NCBI RefSeq assembly: GCF_004792665.1
Contig: NZ_SRZX01000012.1
Coordinates: 1-51,212, forward strand
Source of the DNA: Marinobacter orientalis
Lineage (GTDB): Bacteria; Pseudomonadota; Gammaproteobacteria; Pseudomonadales; Oleiphilaceae
Direction: 5' to 3'
Length of the DNA stretch: 51,212 bases
Shown here one piece after another: positions 26,099 to 34,512 of the stretch. A program made the translations under genes and the position numbers. A model generated the notes under the pieces. It was not told the DNA's origin. It ran no database searches and saw only the letters and a list, made by a program, of their open reading frames with translations. Position 1 is the stretch's first letter, and every line of letters starts with the position of its first letter.

Positions 26099-26551
26099 AT
26101 GAAAGAACTTCCCGTAGATCAGGGTACCCGCGTTACTCTCCATTTTGCGCTGAAATTCAGTGATGGAGAGATCATCGATTCCACCTTCGAGAAAGAACCG
26201 GCGACGCTGGAGATCGGTGATGAGAATCTGCCCGAGAATTTCGAAGCCTATCTCATGGGCATGAAGGCTGGTGAGCGGAACAGCTATGAAGTCCCGCCGG
26301 AAAGAGCTTTCGGGCAACATAACCCGAACAACGTGCAGACCTTCAAACGCAGCGAATTCAGTGCGGATATGGTTCTCGAGAAAGGCGTTATGATCTCGTT
26401 CGCCGACGCCCGCCAGAGCGAGTTGCCGGGGATGGTCAGCCGCGTTGAGGGGGATCAGGTTGAAGTGGACTTTAATCACCCTCTGGCGGGGCGTACACTG
26501 ACGTTCGAAGTGGAAATTATTGATGTGGAGCCTGTTGGGGCTGCCCATTGA
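26099..26551 (+). CDS. fkpB: FKBP-type peptidyl-prolyl isomerase (FkpB/SlpA type)
   Basis: The 150-residue protein is a short SlyD-like FKBP. The N-terminal FKBP strands (VTLHFALKFSDGEIIDSTFE) are interrupted by an IF chaperone flap (around residues 70-120, including PPERAFGQHNPNNVQTF), and it ends HPLAGRTLTFEVEIIDVE. It has no His-rich metal tail, which separates it from SlyD. The lspA-fkpB-ispH order is standard. A large hairpin element lies between it and ispH. Confidence 0.94.
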   Translation: MKELPVDQGTRVTLHFALKFSDGEIIDSTFEKEPATLEIGDENLPENFEAYLMGMKAGERNSYEVPPERAFGQHNPNNVQTFKRSEFSADMVLEKGVMISFADARQSELPGMVSRVEGDQVEVDFNHPLAGRTLTFEVEIIDVEPVGAAH

Positions 26552-26582
26552 GGGACTGGTCTTCCGGCCTTGGTTCATGCCA

Positions 26583-26684
26583 GCAAGTGGGAAGAGCTTT
26601 CAGGGATACGCTGTGAATACGTCCGTGTACGCTCGACAAAAACATCCATGTTTTTGACGATCCCTGAAAACTCTCCCCACTTGC
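26583..26684 (-). repeat. Large hairpin element, copy 4 (unique 25-bp stem, conserved core)
   Basis: Arms 26583-26607 and 26660-26684 (GCAAGTGGGAAGAGC at the outer end) pair over 25 bp with two mismatches and enclose a 52-nt core that is 49/52 identical to copy 2. In the first inner hairpin TACATCCATGTA has become TACGTCCGTGTA, which keeps pairing on the plus-strand RNA only through a G-U pair. The second hairpin is AAAAACA-TCCA-TGTTTTT. It lies 31 bp after the fkpB stop and 36 bp before the ispH start. Confidence 0.88.
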
Positions 26685-26720
26685 TTCCGCCGACTTTTTC
26701 GATATCTCAGGGCAATGTTT

Positions 26721-27674
26721 ATGCAAATTCGACTCGCTAATCCTCGTGGCTTCTGTGCAGGTGTCGACCGTGCCATCGAAATTGTGAACCGTGCTCTGGA
26801 TGTGTTTGGCGCGCCTATCTACGTGCGCCACGAAGTCGTGCATAACAAGTTTGTGGTGGACAATCTGCGCAAGCGTGGCGCAATTTTTGTGGATGAGCTG
26901 GAAGAGGTGCCGGACGACAAGCTGGTGATCTTCAGTGCTCACGGCGTGTCCCAGGCAGTGCAGAATGAGGCAGCACGCCGGGGCCTGAAGGTGTTCGATG
27001 CCACCTGCCCACTGGTCACCAAGGTGCACCTGGAGGTAATGAAATACAGCCGTGACGGGCGTGAATGTATTCTGATCGGCCACCATGGCCACCCGGAAGT
27101 GGAAGGCACCATGGGGCAGTATGATCACAGCAGCGGTGGTGAAATCTATCTCGTGGAAGACGCGAAAGATGTCGCCGAGTTGATAGTGAAGGACCCGTCA
27201 AGACTGTCTTACGTCACCCAGACCACGCTGTCCATGGATGACACCGCCCGAGTCATTGATGCCCTCAGGGAGAAATTCCCTGAAATTCAGGGCCCCCGCA
27301 AGGACGATATCTGCTACGCCACCCAGAACCGCCAGGATGCCGTCAAGCAACTCGCCGGCGATTGTGATCTGATGCTGGTTGTTGGCTCCCCGAACAGTTC
27401 CAACTCCAATCGCCTGCGTGAACTGGCAGAGCGCATGGGTACTCCTGCCTATCTGATCGACGAAGCCTCACAGATTGACCCGCAATGGCTGGAGGGTAAA
27501 ACAGCTATCGGCGTAACAGCAGGCGCCTCCGCGCCGGAAGTGCTGGTGAATGATGTGATTGCCCGCCTGAGGGACCTTGGAGGCGAGGTGCCGGAGGAGG
27601 TGTCGGGCCGTGAAGAGAATATTGTTTTCTCCATGCCGCGGGAGTTGCGGATTGATGTGGTGGAAGTTAATTGA
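26721..27674 (+). CDS. ispH: 4-hydroxy-3-methylbut-2-enyl diphosphate reductase
   Basis: IspH is the last enzyme of the MEP isoprenoid pathway, forming IPP and DMAPP with a 4Fe-4S cluster. Three cluster cysteines are seen in NPRGFCAGVDRA, DATCPLVTK and DDICYATQNRQ. I chose ATG 26721, giving MQIRLANPRGF as in other IspH proteins; an ATG at 26715 would add two residues. Length is 317. It supplies the precursors used by IspB in this window. It is followed by a 189-bp gap that must hold the promoter of the pilin operon. Confidence 0.96.
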   Translation: MQIRLANPRGFCAGVDRAIEIVNRALDVFGAPIYVRHEVVHNKFVVDNLRKRGAIFVDELEEVPDDKLVIFSAHGVSQAVQNEAARRGLKVFDATCPLVTKVHLEVMKYSRDGRECILIGHHGHPEVEGTMGQYDHSSGGEIYLVEDAKDVAELIVKDPSRLSYVTQTTLSMDDTARVIDALREKFPEIQGPRKDDICYATQNRQDAVKQLAGDCDLMLVVGSPNSSNSNRLRELAERMGTPAYLIDEASQIDPQWLEGKTAIGVTAGASAPEVLVNDVIARLRDLGGEVPEEVSGREENIVFSMPRELRIDVVEVN

Positions 27675-27863
27675 CTTTTGGTCTGCCAAACGTCCACCCG
27701 CGTTGTTTTTTTGAAGCAACAGGCTTCTCAGGTTTGTGAGCTGTGTCACCTCAGGAAGATTTTTTTGCCGTTTATCCTCTCACACCTGCCGCTAATCGGC
27801 TGTGCCTGGCTTTCCCGCTCACTTCTTCAATAAACTGAAGTTAATCGGAAGTGGGAAAAATTT

Positions 27864-28460
27864 ATGTCGGGAATACAGCGCAGTTCTGGTTTTACTCTCC
27901 TGGAACTTCTTATCACAATTACCATACTCGGGATTGTCGCAACAGTTGCGGTACCTTCCTTCCGTGAGATGGTGCTGAATAGCCGCATTTCCACGCAAAC
28001 CAACGAAATCACCGGCCTCATCAGTTTTGCCCGTAGCGAGGCATCCAAGCTTCGCGAGGGTGCGGTCACTATCTGTGCCTCGACTGACAGTACTTCCTGC
28101 AGCGGAAGTTCCTCATGGGAGACTGGGTTGATCGTGTTCCGGGATGACGACATGAACGCGGCGTTTGGCGGTACCGATCAGTTGTTGAAAGTCAGTGGTC
28201 CTCTTGCTGGTGGCAATACGCTCAGAATTCGCGACATGACGAGTGACGGTGGGGGCTATGTGCAATTTGACAGCAAGGGATTTCCCCGAGCTTCTGCCAC
28301 GGACGAAACTGCCGGAAGTTTTATAATTTGTGATGACCGCGGCGCCGCTGAAGCTCGTGCCGTCTCTGTAAACTTTTCGGGTCAGGCCAATTTGGCAAGG
28401 GATACCGATGCCGATGGCGTTCTGAACGACCATAAAAGTAACAACATCTCCTGTCCCTGA
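27864..28460 (+). CDS. fimU: Type IV minor pilin, GspH/FimT family (FimU-like)
   Basis: Minor pilins prime assembly of the type IV pilus in the inner membrane. The 198-residue prepilin has a short leader and cleavage site in RSSG|FTLLELLITITILGIVAT, with Glu at position 5 of the mature protein, followed by the hydrophobic alpha-1 helix. The C-terminal part fits GspH/FimT (LISFARSEASKLREGAVTIC). The name FimU rests on its place as first gene of the pilV-pilW-pilX-pilY1 operon. Its stop overlaps the pilV start. Confidence 0.85.
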   Translation: MSGIQRSSGFTLLELLITITILGIVATVAVPSFREMVLNSRISTQTNEITGLISFARSEASKLREGAVTICASTDSTSCSGSSSWETGLIVFRDDDMNAAFGGTDQLLKVSGPLAGGNTLRIRDMTSDGGGYVQFDSKGFPRASATDETAGSFIICDDRGAAEARAVSVNFSGQANLARDTDADGVLNDHKSNNISCP

Positions 28461-29017
28461 TGGCGAGCCATGACATGAATGCAGTGAGCAGTCGCAATCG
28501 TCCGGTTTTCTGTATCGGGCGCCGAGTTCAGAAACAGAATGGTTTCACGCTGATCGAGATACTCGTAACCGTGGTTATTCTGGCAGTCGGCCTGCTTGGG
28601 CTCGCAGGCCTGGTTCTCGAAGGTATGCGGAATAACCAGGGGGCATACCTCAGGACACAGGCCAGCATCCTCGCCTATGACATGGCCGACCGAATGCGTG
28701 CGAATAAAGAAAGGGCAGCGGACTACGCCGCGTTCAGCACGGATGGCGCAACAACCGCTCTCCCGACTTGCGCCACCGATCCGGCAGGCTGCACACCTGC
28801 GGGGCAGGCCCAGGTGGATCTGGTGGAGTGGACGCGCCAGATCCAGGGCGTGGGCAGTGACATGGCCTTGCTGCCAGGCGGCGTTGGCGTCATCCAGCAA
28901 GATGCGTCAACTTCCAGGTTTACCGTTACGGTTACCTGGGATGAGGTCAGCCGCGAGGGAGATCAGGGAGAGGCGATCTCTGATGACAGTTCCTACTCCG
29001 TCCAGTTTTCATTGTGA
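28460..29017 (+). CDS. pilV: Type IV pilus minor pilin PilV
   Basis: The 185-residue prepilin has its cleavage site at QKQNG|FTLIEILVTVVILAVG after an unusually long leader of about 28 residues if the ATG at 28460 is used; ATG 28475 would shorten it. The downstream sequence (GLVLEGMRNNQGAYLRTQAS, then YDMADRMRANKE) is typical of PilV. The start overlaps the fimU stop (TGATG). PilV works with FimU, PilW and PilX to form the priming complex at the pilus tip. Confidence 0.9.
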   Translation: MASHDMNAVSSRNRPVFCIGRRVQKQNGFTLIEILVTVVILAVGLLGLAGLVLEGMRNNQGAYLRTQASILAYDMADRMRANKERAADYAAFSTDGATTALPTCATDPAGCTPAGQAQVDLVEWTRQIQGVGSDMALLPGGVGVIQQDASTSRFTVTVTWDEVSREGDQGEAISDDSSYSVQFSL

Positions 29018-29025
29018 GGTGCCAG

Positions 29026-30111
29026 ATGAACGGAGCTCTTGAAATAAGGCTTATCGCGAAGGTGCAGAAGAAACAGGGTGGCCTTTCTCTGGTGGAGCTG
29101 ATGATCGCCCTGGCCCTGAGTGCCACGCTCATTTTGGGCATCTTTACCGTCTACCTGGACTCCAGCCAGACTTCCCGTGTAGGTGCGTCGCTTGCTCGCA
29201 TCCAGGAGTCTGCCCGTATAGCAACTGATCTGATGGCTCGCGACATGCGGATGGTTGGGTTTCAGGGCTGTGCCGACCCAGATGACGTGACACTGAATAT
29301 TATCGCTGACAACCCCCCCACGGCTGACTTTTTTGAAACAACCCTGAGAGGGTGGGAAGTGACCGATGGAACCTGGGCAAATGGAACCGAGTTTGCCGGC
29401 ACGGCCATTGAGTCCGGCGCGGTTATCGGTAGCGACGTGATCTCGGTGCAGCGTGGTGAAACCATGGAGATCGAGATGGACGGTCCCATGAAGGCTGATA
29501 ACGCCAATATACAGGTAAAAGGTGATGACGTCGTCCGGTTTGCCCAGAATGACATTGTGATGATCTCCGACTGCGAGGCGGGGGATCTGTTTCGTATATC
29601 GAGTAAGCCCGAGTCCAATACCTGGGCTCATGCCAGTAATGTCAATAGTACGAATTTCCTGAGTCAGGCTTACAAGGACGATGCCCGCATCATGCGTTTC
29701 TCGTCCTCGGTATATTTTGTGGCGGACACTGATAGAGATGATAACCGGGGCAATGATATTTTTGCGCTTTATCGGCAAATCAACCGGTTGGACGGTAGTA
29801 TTCAGTCTCCGCAGGAGATTGTCGAAGGCGTGGAAAGTCTCCAGATTGAATACGGGGAGCTGCTCGGGACCAACAATATCCGGTACCGGCCTGCGGACGA
29901 AGTGGGAGATATGGCCAGTGTCGTAGCGCTTCGTATAGGCATGCTGATCGGCAATGCTGATCCGGTCCGGGATGATAATGATACCTCGACCTATGCTCTT
30001 CCCGGAGAAACGATCACCCCGGCCAGCGGTGGCGGTGCTGTTACACACCCCGAAGATCGACGCCTGCGGCGAACCTTTGTAACCACAGTCATGCTTCGTA
30101 ACCGTGACTGA
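29026..30111 (+). CDS. pilW: Type IV pilus minor pilin PilW
   Basis: The 361-residue prepilin has GG|LSLVELMIALALSATLI at the cleavage site: the first mature residue is Leu rather than Phe, which is tolerated in PilW, and Glu5 is kept. Downstream, RIQESARIATDLMARDMRMV is the usual PilW signature. A GTG at 29014 overlaps the pilV stop; I preferred ATG 29026, which follows GAGGTG. It has many Asp/Asn-rich loops in the C-terminal half. It lies 22 bp before pilX. Confidence 0.9.
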   Translation: MNGALEIRLIAKVQKKQGGLSLVELMIALALSATLILGIFTVYLDSSQTSRVGASLARIQESARIATDLMARDMRMVGFQGCADPDDVTLNIIADNPPTADFFETTLRGWEVTDGTWANGTEFAGTAIESGAVIGSDVISVQRGETMEIEMDGPMKADNANIQVKGDDVVRFAQNDIVMISDCEAGDLFRISSKPESNTWAHASNVNSTNFLSQAYKDDARIMRFSSSVYFVADTDRDDNRGNDIFALYRQINRLDGSIQSPQEIVEGVESLQIEYGELLGTNNIRYRPADEVGDMASVVALRIGMLIGNADPVRDDNDTSTYALPGETITPASGGGAVTHPEDRRLRRTFVTTVMLRNRD

Positions 30112-30133
30112 CAGATAGTCCAATGGTGACCAG

Positions 30134-30619
30134 ATGATAAGCAGACAGATCAGAAAATCTTCGGTTTCACGGGAGCGGGGGGCAACCCTCATTGTGTCGC
30201 TGATCGTATTGCTCGTGCTGACGCTGATTGGCGTTGCAGGAATGAATACTTCAGTGATGCAGGAGCGAATGGCGGTCAACTCACAGAATTCAAACCGCGC
30301 ATTTCAGGCGGCAGAAAGTAGCCTGAGTGCCCTGCTGGATGATGTTCAGGCAAATGATCTGGACCTTTTGCGTCAATCAATGCAGCGAGCTTCCGGAGAA
30401 AGCGATCCGGTCCCGGTCACTATTGACGGTGACAATGGAGTCACCGGCAGTTATCAGGCCCGTTTTCTGGGCGAGGTTATTATCACCAGTGGTAGTTCCA
30501 TGGACGCTGACCAGAGTTCCAACCAGTTGAAAGGTTTCAGGTACGAGCTGGAAGCTGAGGCTGATATGGCAAATACTGGCGCTTCCGCTCGGGTATTCAA
30601 AGGCATTGAGTATTACTGA
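30134..30619 (+). CDS. pilX: Type IV pilus minor pilin PilX
   Basis: The 161-residue protein has the PilX N-terminus RERGATLIVSLIVLLVLTLI, lacking the Glu5 of ordinary prepilins, then GMNTSVMQERMAVNSQN and FQAAESSLSALL, the conserved PilX block. It belongs between pilW and pilY1 as in Pseudomonas. The next start, at 30654, lies 34 bp downstream. Confidence 0.9.
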   Translation: MISRQIRKSSVSRERGATLIVSLIVLLVLTLIGVAGMNTSVMQERMAVNSQNSNRAFQAAESSLSALLDDVQANDLDLLRQSMQRASGESDPVPVTIDGDNGVTGSYQARFLGEVIITSGSSMDADQSSNQLKGFRYELEAEADMANTGASARVFKGIEYY

Positions 30620-30653
30620 TATTGACAGAGGGGATAAACCCCCGGAGGCAGAA

Positions 30654-31046
30654 ATGAGGACAGTTTATTCCTATTACTCGACGGCGCTTTCAACAGTCTT
30701 GGCGATATTACTTATGATCGCCTCTTCTTTCGGCTGGGCTGGGGAGCCGGTTGGGCAGTTAATTGATTCCCCATATGAAGCGCTAGAGGCAAGTTCTGTT
30801 GATTTCGTGAGAAATGCCACCGGTGATGTTGTCGGAATTCAAGCTAAAGGCTGTCCAGGATGCCCATCTTCGTCGATTCTTCCCGCCAGGGATTTCACAG
30901 TGGATGCTGGCAGGAGTCGAACCAGGGATGTCGAAATAGACCGTTTAACCGGCAAACCAGGCGTGATTCACGTCTACAAGCCAACTGGAATGGCTCATCG
31001 AGTGTCGTTCCCTGGTGTTGTTTTGTCCGGAGGTGGTGAGCAATGA
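30654..31046 (+). CDS. Unrecognised small exported protein in the pilus operon, CPGC motif
   Basis: This 130-residue product sits between pilX and pilY1 and overlaps pilY1 by four bases (ATGA), so it is surely part of the operon. A GGAGG ribosome binding site precedes ATG 30654; an in-frame start at 30606 overlaps pilX and lacks one. It has an N-terminal hydrophobic segment (about residues 11-28, ending near SFGWAGEP) that reads as a signal peptide. The mature part is short and polar with one CPGC pair (67-70). I do not recognise a family. P. aeruginosa has the small gene pilY2 on the other side of pilY1; this could be an unrelated counterpart. Confidence 0.75.
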   Translation: MRTVYSYYSTALSTVLAILLMIASSFGWAGEPVGQLIDSPYEALEASSVDFVRNATGDVVGIQAKGCPGCPSSSILPARDFTVDAGRSRTRDVEIDRLTGKPGVIHVYKPTGMAHRVSFPGVVLSGGGEQ

Positions 31047-34015
31047 AGGCAAAGTTGAATTTTCGCCTAATTTTCACGATTGCTGCGATCGCTTTTGCTG
31101 CGACCGCAACCAGCCCCCTCCATGCGGATGATACCGAGATTTTCTTCACGCCTCCGGGCACTTCCCAGATCGTCAAGCCTAATATCATGTTTATTATTGA
31201 TAATTCGGGAAGCATGGGTAACTGGGTAGACGACACCGGCACAACGCGCATGGATGTGGTACAGACTGTTACCAATAGCCTCATTGACAAGATGCAGGAT
31301 ATCAATGTTGGCGTAATGAAGTTCAACATTCAGACAAAGTGTGATGATAATAATGAAAATTGTTCACGCTATACTGAGAGTGGTGGACACATCCTGTCAC
31401 CCCCCGTGGACGTGGTTACCAATGCAGCGGACCTTAAAACCTTGGTCAATGCTCTTGAGCCGATTGGTAATACGCCTCTTTCAGAGACATTGGCCGAAGC
31501 TGCCCGTTATTTCCGTGGAGATGCTCCGTTCTATGATGACAAACCAACCGCATCCGTTGTTTCGTCCGAAGGCGGTCCATATGTCTCGCCGGTCAGCTAT
31601 CAATGCCAGAAAAATTACGCAGTTTTCCTGACAGACGGTGCTCCCACAGCTGACGACACAGATGCAGCAATCAGCACGTACATTGACCAGAACTGTGGCA
31701 CCGCCGATTCAACCGACACAAATAAAAGCTGCCTTGATGATGTGGCCGGCTTTCTTGCTGATGGTGACCTCAGCAGTTCCCTGGAGGGTGATCAGTACGT
31801 GATTACTCACACGGTCGGTTTCACTACGGCGCAAGACCTCCTCTCGGACACAGCTGCCGCCGGGAAGGGAAACTATTATCTGGCGAATGACCAGGCCGGC
31901 CTGGAAGCCGCATTTGACAAGATCTATCAGGCAGTACGTGCCCAAGGTACAACCTATGTGTCGCCCGGCGTTGCGATTAATACCTTCGATCGCCTCAATC
32001 ACCTCAATACCCTGTATTACGCTCTTTTCCAGTCTGACAAGGGCGCCATCTGGAACGGCAATCTCAAGCGCTACAAGCTTGAAATCCGGGAGGATGCAAA
32101 TGGTGATAAGACGGCGGTAATCGTCGATGAAAACGGCAATGCGGCCATAGACAACACAACCGGTTTCTTCAAGGAGACCGCCCAGAGCTGGTGGAGCCCC
32201 GTTGCTGACGGGCCCGATGTCGCTCTTGGCGGTGCCGCCTCCCAGTTACCTGCTGCCACCGCGGATCGGAAAGTCTACTCAAATCTGGCTTCCAACAATA
32301 CAGATCTTACCGCCGCGGGAAATCAGGTTGCAGCCACGAACACCAATCTCACAAAGGCAGACTTCGGTGACAGCACCATGGCTGACGCAGAATTTGCGAA
32401 GGTCGTCAGCTGGACACGCGGCGTGGACGTGAATGACGAGGATGGTGACAACGATACGACTGACGCAAGAAAACTGCTGGCGGATCCTCTGCACTCAGTT
32501 CCCCAACTGGTTATCTATAACGCAACTACAGATCCTCAGGCGACCACCATCTATTACGGTGATAACCAGGGATTTATCCACGCCGTTAATGGCAATACGG
32601 GTGAAAGTCAGTTTTCCTTTGTTCCTCGGGAACTGTTAACAAACCAGGTACCGATGATGAACAGCACGGATGCCTCCTCTAAGCTTTATGGTATGGACGG
32701 GTCCGTTGTTAAGTGGATTCACGACAAGAACGTCGACGGGGCGATCAACGCTGCAGACAATGACTTTGTCCGCATATTCTCGGGAATGCGCCGTGGCGGT
32801 AAGAGTTATTACGCGCTTGATGTAACCAGTCCGGATTCGCCCTCACTGATGTGGTCCATCACCGGTGGGGCCAATGGTACAGCCGGCTTCGAGGAATTGG
32901 CACAAACCTGGTCTACGCCAATCAAAACCACGATAAGGGACAGGAAAAATGTTATTGATGTGCTCATTTTCGGGGGCGGCTATGACGTTGATCAGGATAA
33001 TGCGACGGTTCGTACCGCGGATGACGAGGGTCGGGCGCTGTATATTGTTAACGCGAATACCGGCGAATTGATCTGGCGAGCAGGTCTTACCGGTACCGGC
33101 GCAGATCTGGAGCTGGACGACATGCAGTACAGCATTCCCGCCTCTCCCAAAGTAATCGATGTGAACGGCGATGGCTCGGCGGACCAGGTATATGTCGGCG
33201 ACATGGGTGGCCAGATCTTCCGGTTTGATATCGGTGTCACGGGTAACAACGACGATATGCATATAACCGGTGGCCGTATCGCGGACCTGGGTGTAACCCA
33301 CCCGGATCTGACAGAGACTGCCGAGGAAAAAAACCGTCGTTTTTATCATACCCCGGACATCTTCGGGTTAAAGCAGGGTGGCAAGCGGTATCTGGGACTG
33401 GTGATTGGTTCCGGCTATCAGGCGCACCCGCTGGATACCGTCGTCAAAGACAGAATCTACATGCTGAAAATTGACGCTGTCAGTTCTGCTCCCCTCGATC
33501 CCACAGATGAGACGGAAACGACCGTTCTCTACCAGACGCTGACGGAAGAGCACCTTTACGATGCCACTGACAACACCATTCAGGAGGGCGACACCGAGAC
33601 AGCGCGGACCGATGCAGCTACCGCGCTGGCAGGAAAGCAGGGTTGGTTTATCCGGCTTACGAGGGCAGGCGAAAAGGTGCTTTCCGCAGCCACGACGGTC
33701 AATAATGAAATTTACATAACGACCTACGAGCCGAAAGCGAGCACCAACCCCTGTTTCCCGCCGACAGGCACGTCCCGGATGTACCACCTGTCAGCATTTG
33801 ATGGTACCGCGGTTCGCAACTACACCGCTCTTGACTCTGACGTTGAAGGTGAGTTGACCAAGGAAGACCGAGAGGTAGAGCTCAGTACGGCTGGCTTGCC
33901 TCCAACTCCCCAAAGAATGCGGGTTGACGATACTGATGTTATCTGCATCGGTACAGAGTGTGAGACGATCAAGACAGTGAAGGGCGTTGTGGAAACCTAC
34001 TGGTATGAGGATTGA
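31043..34015 (+). CDS. pilY1: Type IV pilus tip-associated adhesin PilY1
   Basis: PilY1 is a large exported protein that promotes pilus extension, surface sensing and attachment. The 990-residue product has a signal peptide (cleavage near LHA, residue 28). A von Willebrand A domain follows with MIDAS residues in DNSGSMGN, GNTPLSETL and LTDGAPT. The C-terminal beta-propeller (about residues 480-900) contains GDNQGFIHAVNGNTGE. An EF-hand-like calcium loop, DVNGDGSADQVYVGD, matches the calcium site known in P. aeruginosa PilY1. It overlaps the upstream small gene, and the pilE start follows closely. Confidence 0.93.
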   Translation: MKAKLNFRLIFTIAAIAFAATATSPLHADDTEIFFTPPGTSQIVKPNIMFIIDNSGSMGNWVDDTGTTRMDVVQTVTNSLIDKMQDINVGVMKFNIQTKCDDNNENCSRYTESGGHILSPPVDVVTNAADLKTLVNALEPIGNTPLSETLAEAARYFRGDAPFYDDKPTASVVSSEGGPYVSPVSYQCQKNYAVFLTDGAPTADDTDAAISTYIDQNCGTADSTDTNKSCLDDVAGFLADGDLSSSLEGDQYVITHTVGFTTAQDLLSDTAAAGKGNYYLANDQAGLEAAFDKIYQAVRAQGTTYVSPGVAINTFDRLNHLNTLYYALFQSDKGAIWNGNLKRYKLEIREDANGDKTAVIVDENGNAAIDNTTGFFKETAQSWWSPVADGPDVALGGAASQLPAATADRKVYSNLASNNTDLTAAGNQVAATNTNLTKADFGDSTMADAEFAKVVSWTRGVDVNDEDGDNDTTDARKLLADPLHSVPQLVIYNATTDPQATTIYYGDNQGFIHAVNGNTGESQFSFVPRELLTNQVPMMNSTDASSKLYGMDGSVVKWIHDKNVDGAINAADNDFVRIFSGMRRGGKSYYALDVTSPDSPSLMWSITGGANGTAGFEELAQTWSTPIKTTIRDRKNVIDVLIFGGGYDVDQDNATVRTADDEGRALYIVNANTGELIWRAGLTGTGADLELDDMQYSIPASPKVIDVNGDGSADQVYVGDMGGQIFRFDIGVTGNNDDMHITGGRIADLGVTHPDLTETAEEKNRRFYHTPDIFGLKQGGKRYLGLVIGSGYQAHPLDTVVKDRIYMLKIDAVSSAPLDPTDETETTVLYQTLTEEHLYDATDNTIQEGDTETARTDAATALAGKQGWFIRLTRAGEKVLSAATTVNNEIYITTYEPKASTNPCFPPTGTSRMYHLSAFDGTAVRNYTALDSDVEGELTKEDREVELSTAGLPPTPQRMRVDDTDVICIGTECETIKTVKGVVETYWYED

Positions 34016-34020
34016 TGTTG

Positions 34021-34470
34021 ATGGAACCAGATAAGAAGCAGAGTGGGTTTACGCTGATTGAGTTGATGATCGTGGTAGCGATTATCGGGATTATTGCCGC
34101 AATCGCCTACCCCAATTATACGGATTATGTCGACAGAGCGCGGAGGTCCGACGCGCAGGGGGCTCTCATGGGACTGGCCGCCGCCATGGAGCGTCATTAC
34201 GCTACCAATAACAGTTATCTTGGAGCGGCAAGTGGTGGTGATACCGGCGCTCCTGCGATTTATCCGGACGAGGCGCCCCTTGATGGTAATAACAAATATT
34301 ACGATCTGACGATTCAGTCGGCTACTGCCTCATCGTTCACATTGCGGGCGGCGCCCAAGGGCGCCCAGGCCGGTGACGGATGGCTGGAGCTTGACTCCAC
34401 GGGTGCCAGAAGGTGGGACAGTGATGCCAGCACCACGTTCGAGACCGGTGAGAACACCTGGGACAACTGA
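34021..34470 (+). CDS. pilE: Type IV minor pilin PilE
   Basis: The 149-residue prepilin has the leader MEPDKKQSG and the mature start FTLIELMIVVAIIGIIAAIA, then YPNYTDYVDRARRSDAQGAL, which is typical of the PilE minor pilin that closes this operon in Pseudomonas. ATG at 34015 or 34021 could start it, both just after the pilY1 stop. I chose 34021 for ribosome binding site spacing. A terminator follows. It is not the major pilin PilA, whose gene is not in the window. Confidence 0.88.
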   Translation: MEPDKKQSGFTLIELMIVVAIIGIIAAIAYPNYTDYVDRARRSDAQGALMGLAAAMERHYATNNSYLGAASGGDTGAPAIYPDEAPLDGNNKYYDLTIQSATASSFTLRAAPKGAQAGDGWLELDSTGARRWDSDASTTFETGENTWDN

Positions 34471-34478
34471 GGCATTGG

Positions 34479-34503
34479 AAAGCCAGCCTGGTGACTGGCT
34501 TTT
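34479..34503. terminator. Terminator between pilE and fimT
   Basis: An 8-bp stem, AAAGCCAG/CTGGCTTT with loop CCTGGTGA, begins 8 bp after the pilE stop; T-rich tails on both strands suit the convergent arrangement. Confidence 0.75.
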
Positions 34504-34512
34504 CAGGCTGTT

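Noticed and set aside
26517..27128. Minus-strand frame carrying the peptide SSVHGRIHSVS
   Set aside because: The same peptide (with C for R) appears in the false frame opposite obgE because both pass through the conserved hairpin core. This is evidence for the repeat, not for a gene.
27675..27863. Sigma-54 promoter for the minor-pilin operon
   Set aside because: Candidate TGGC stretches near 27810 lack GC at the required 10-bp spacing, so PilR control of this operon is not supported by the sequence.
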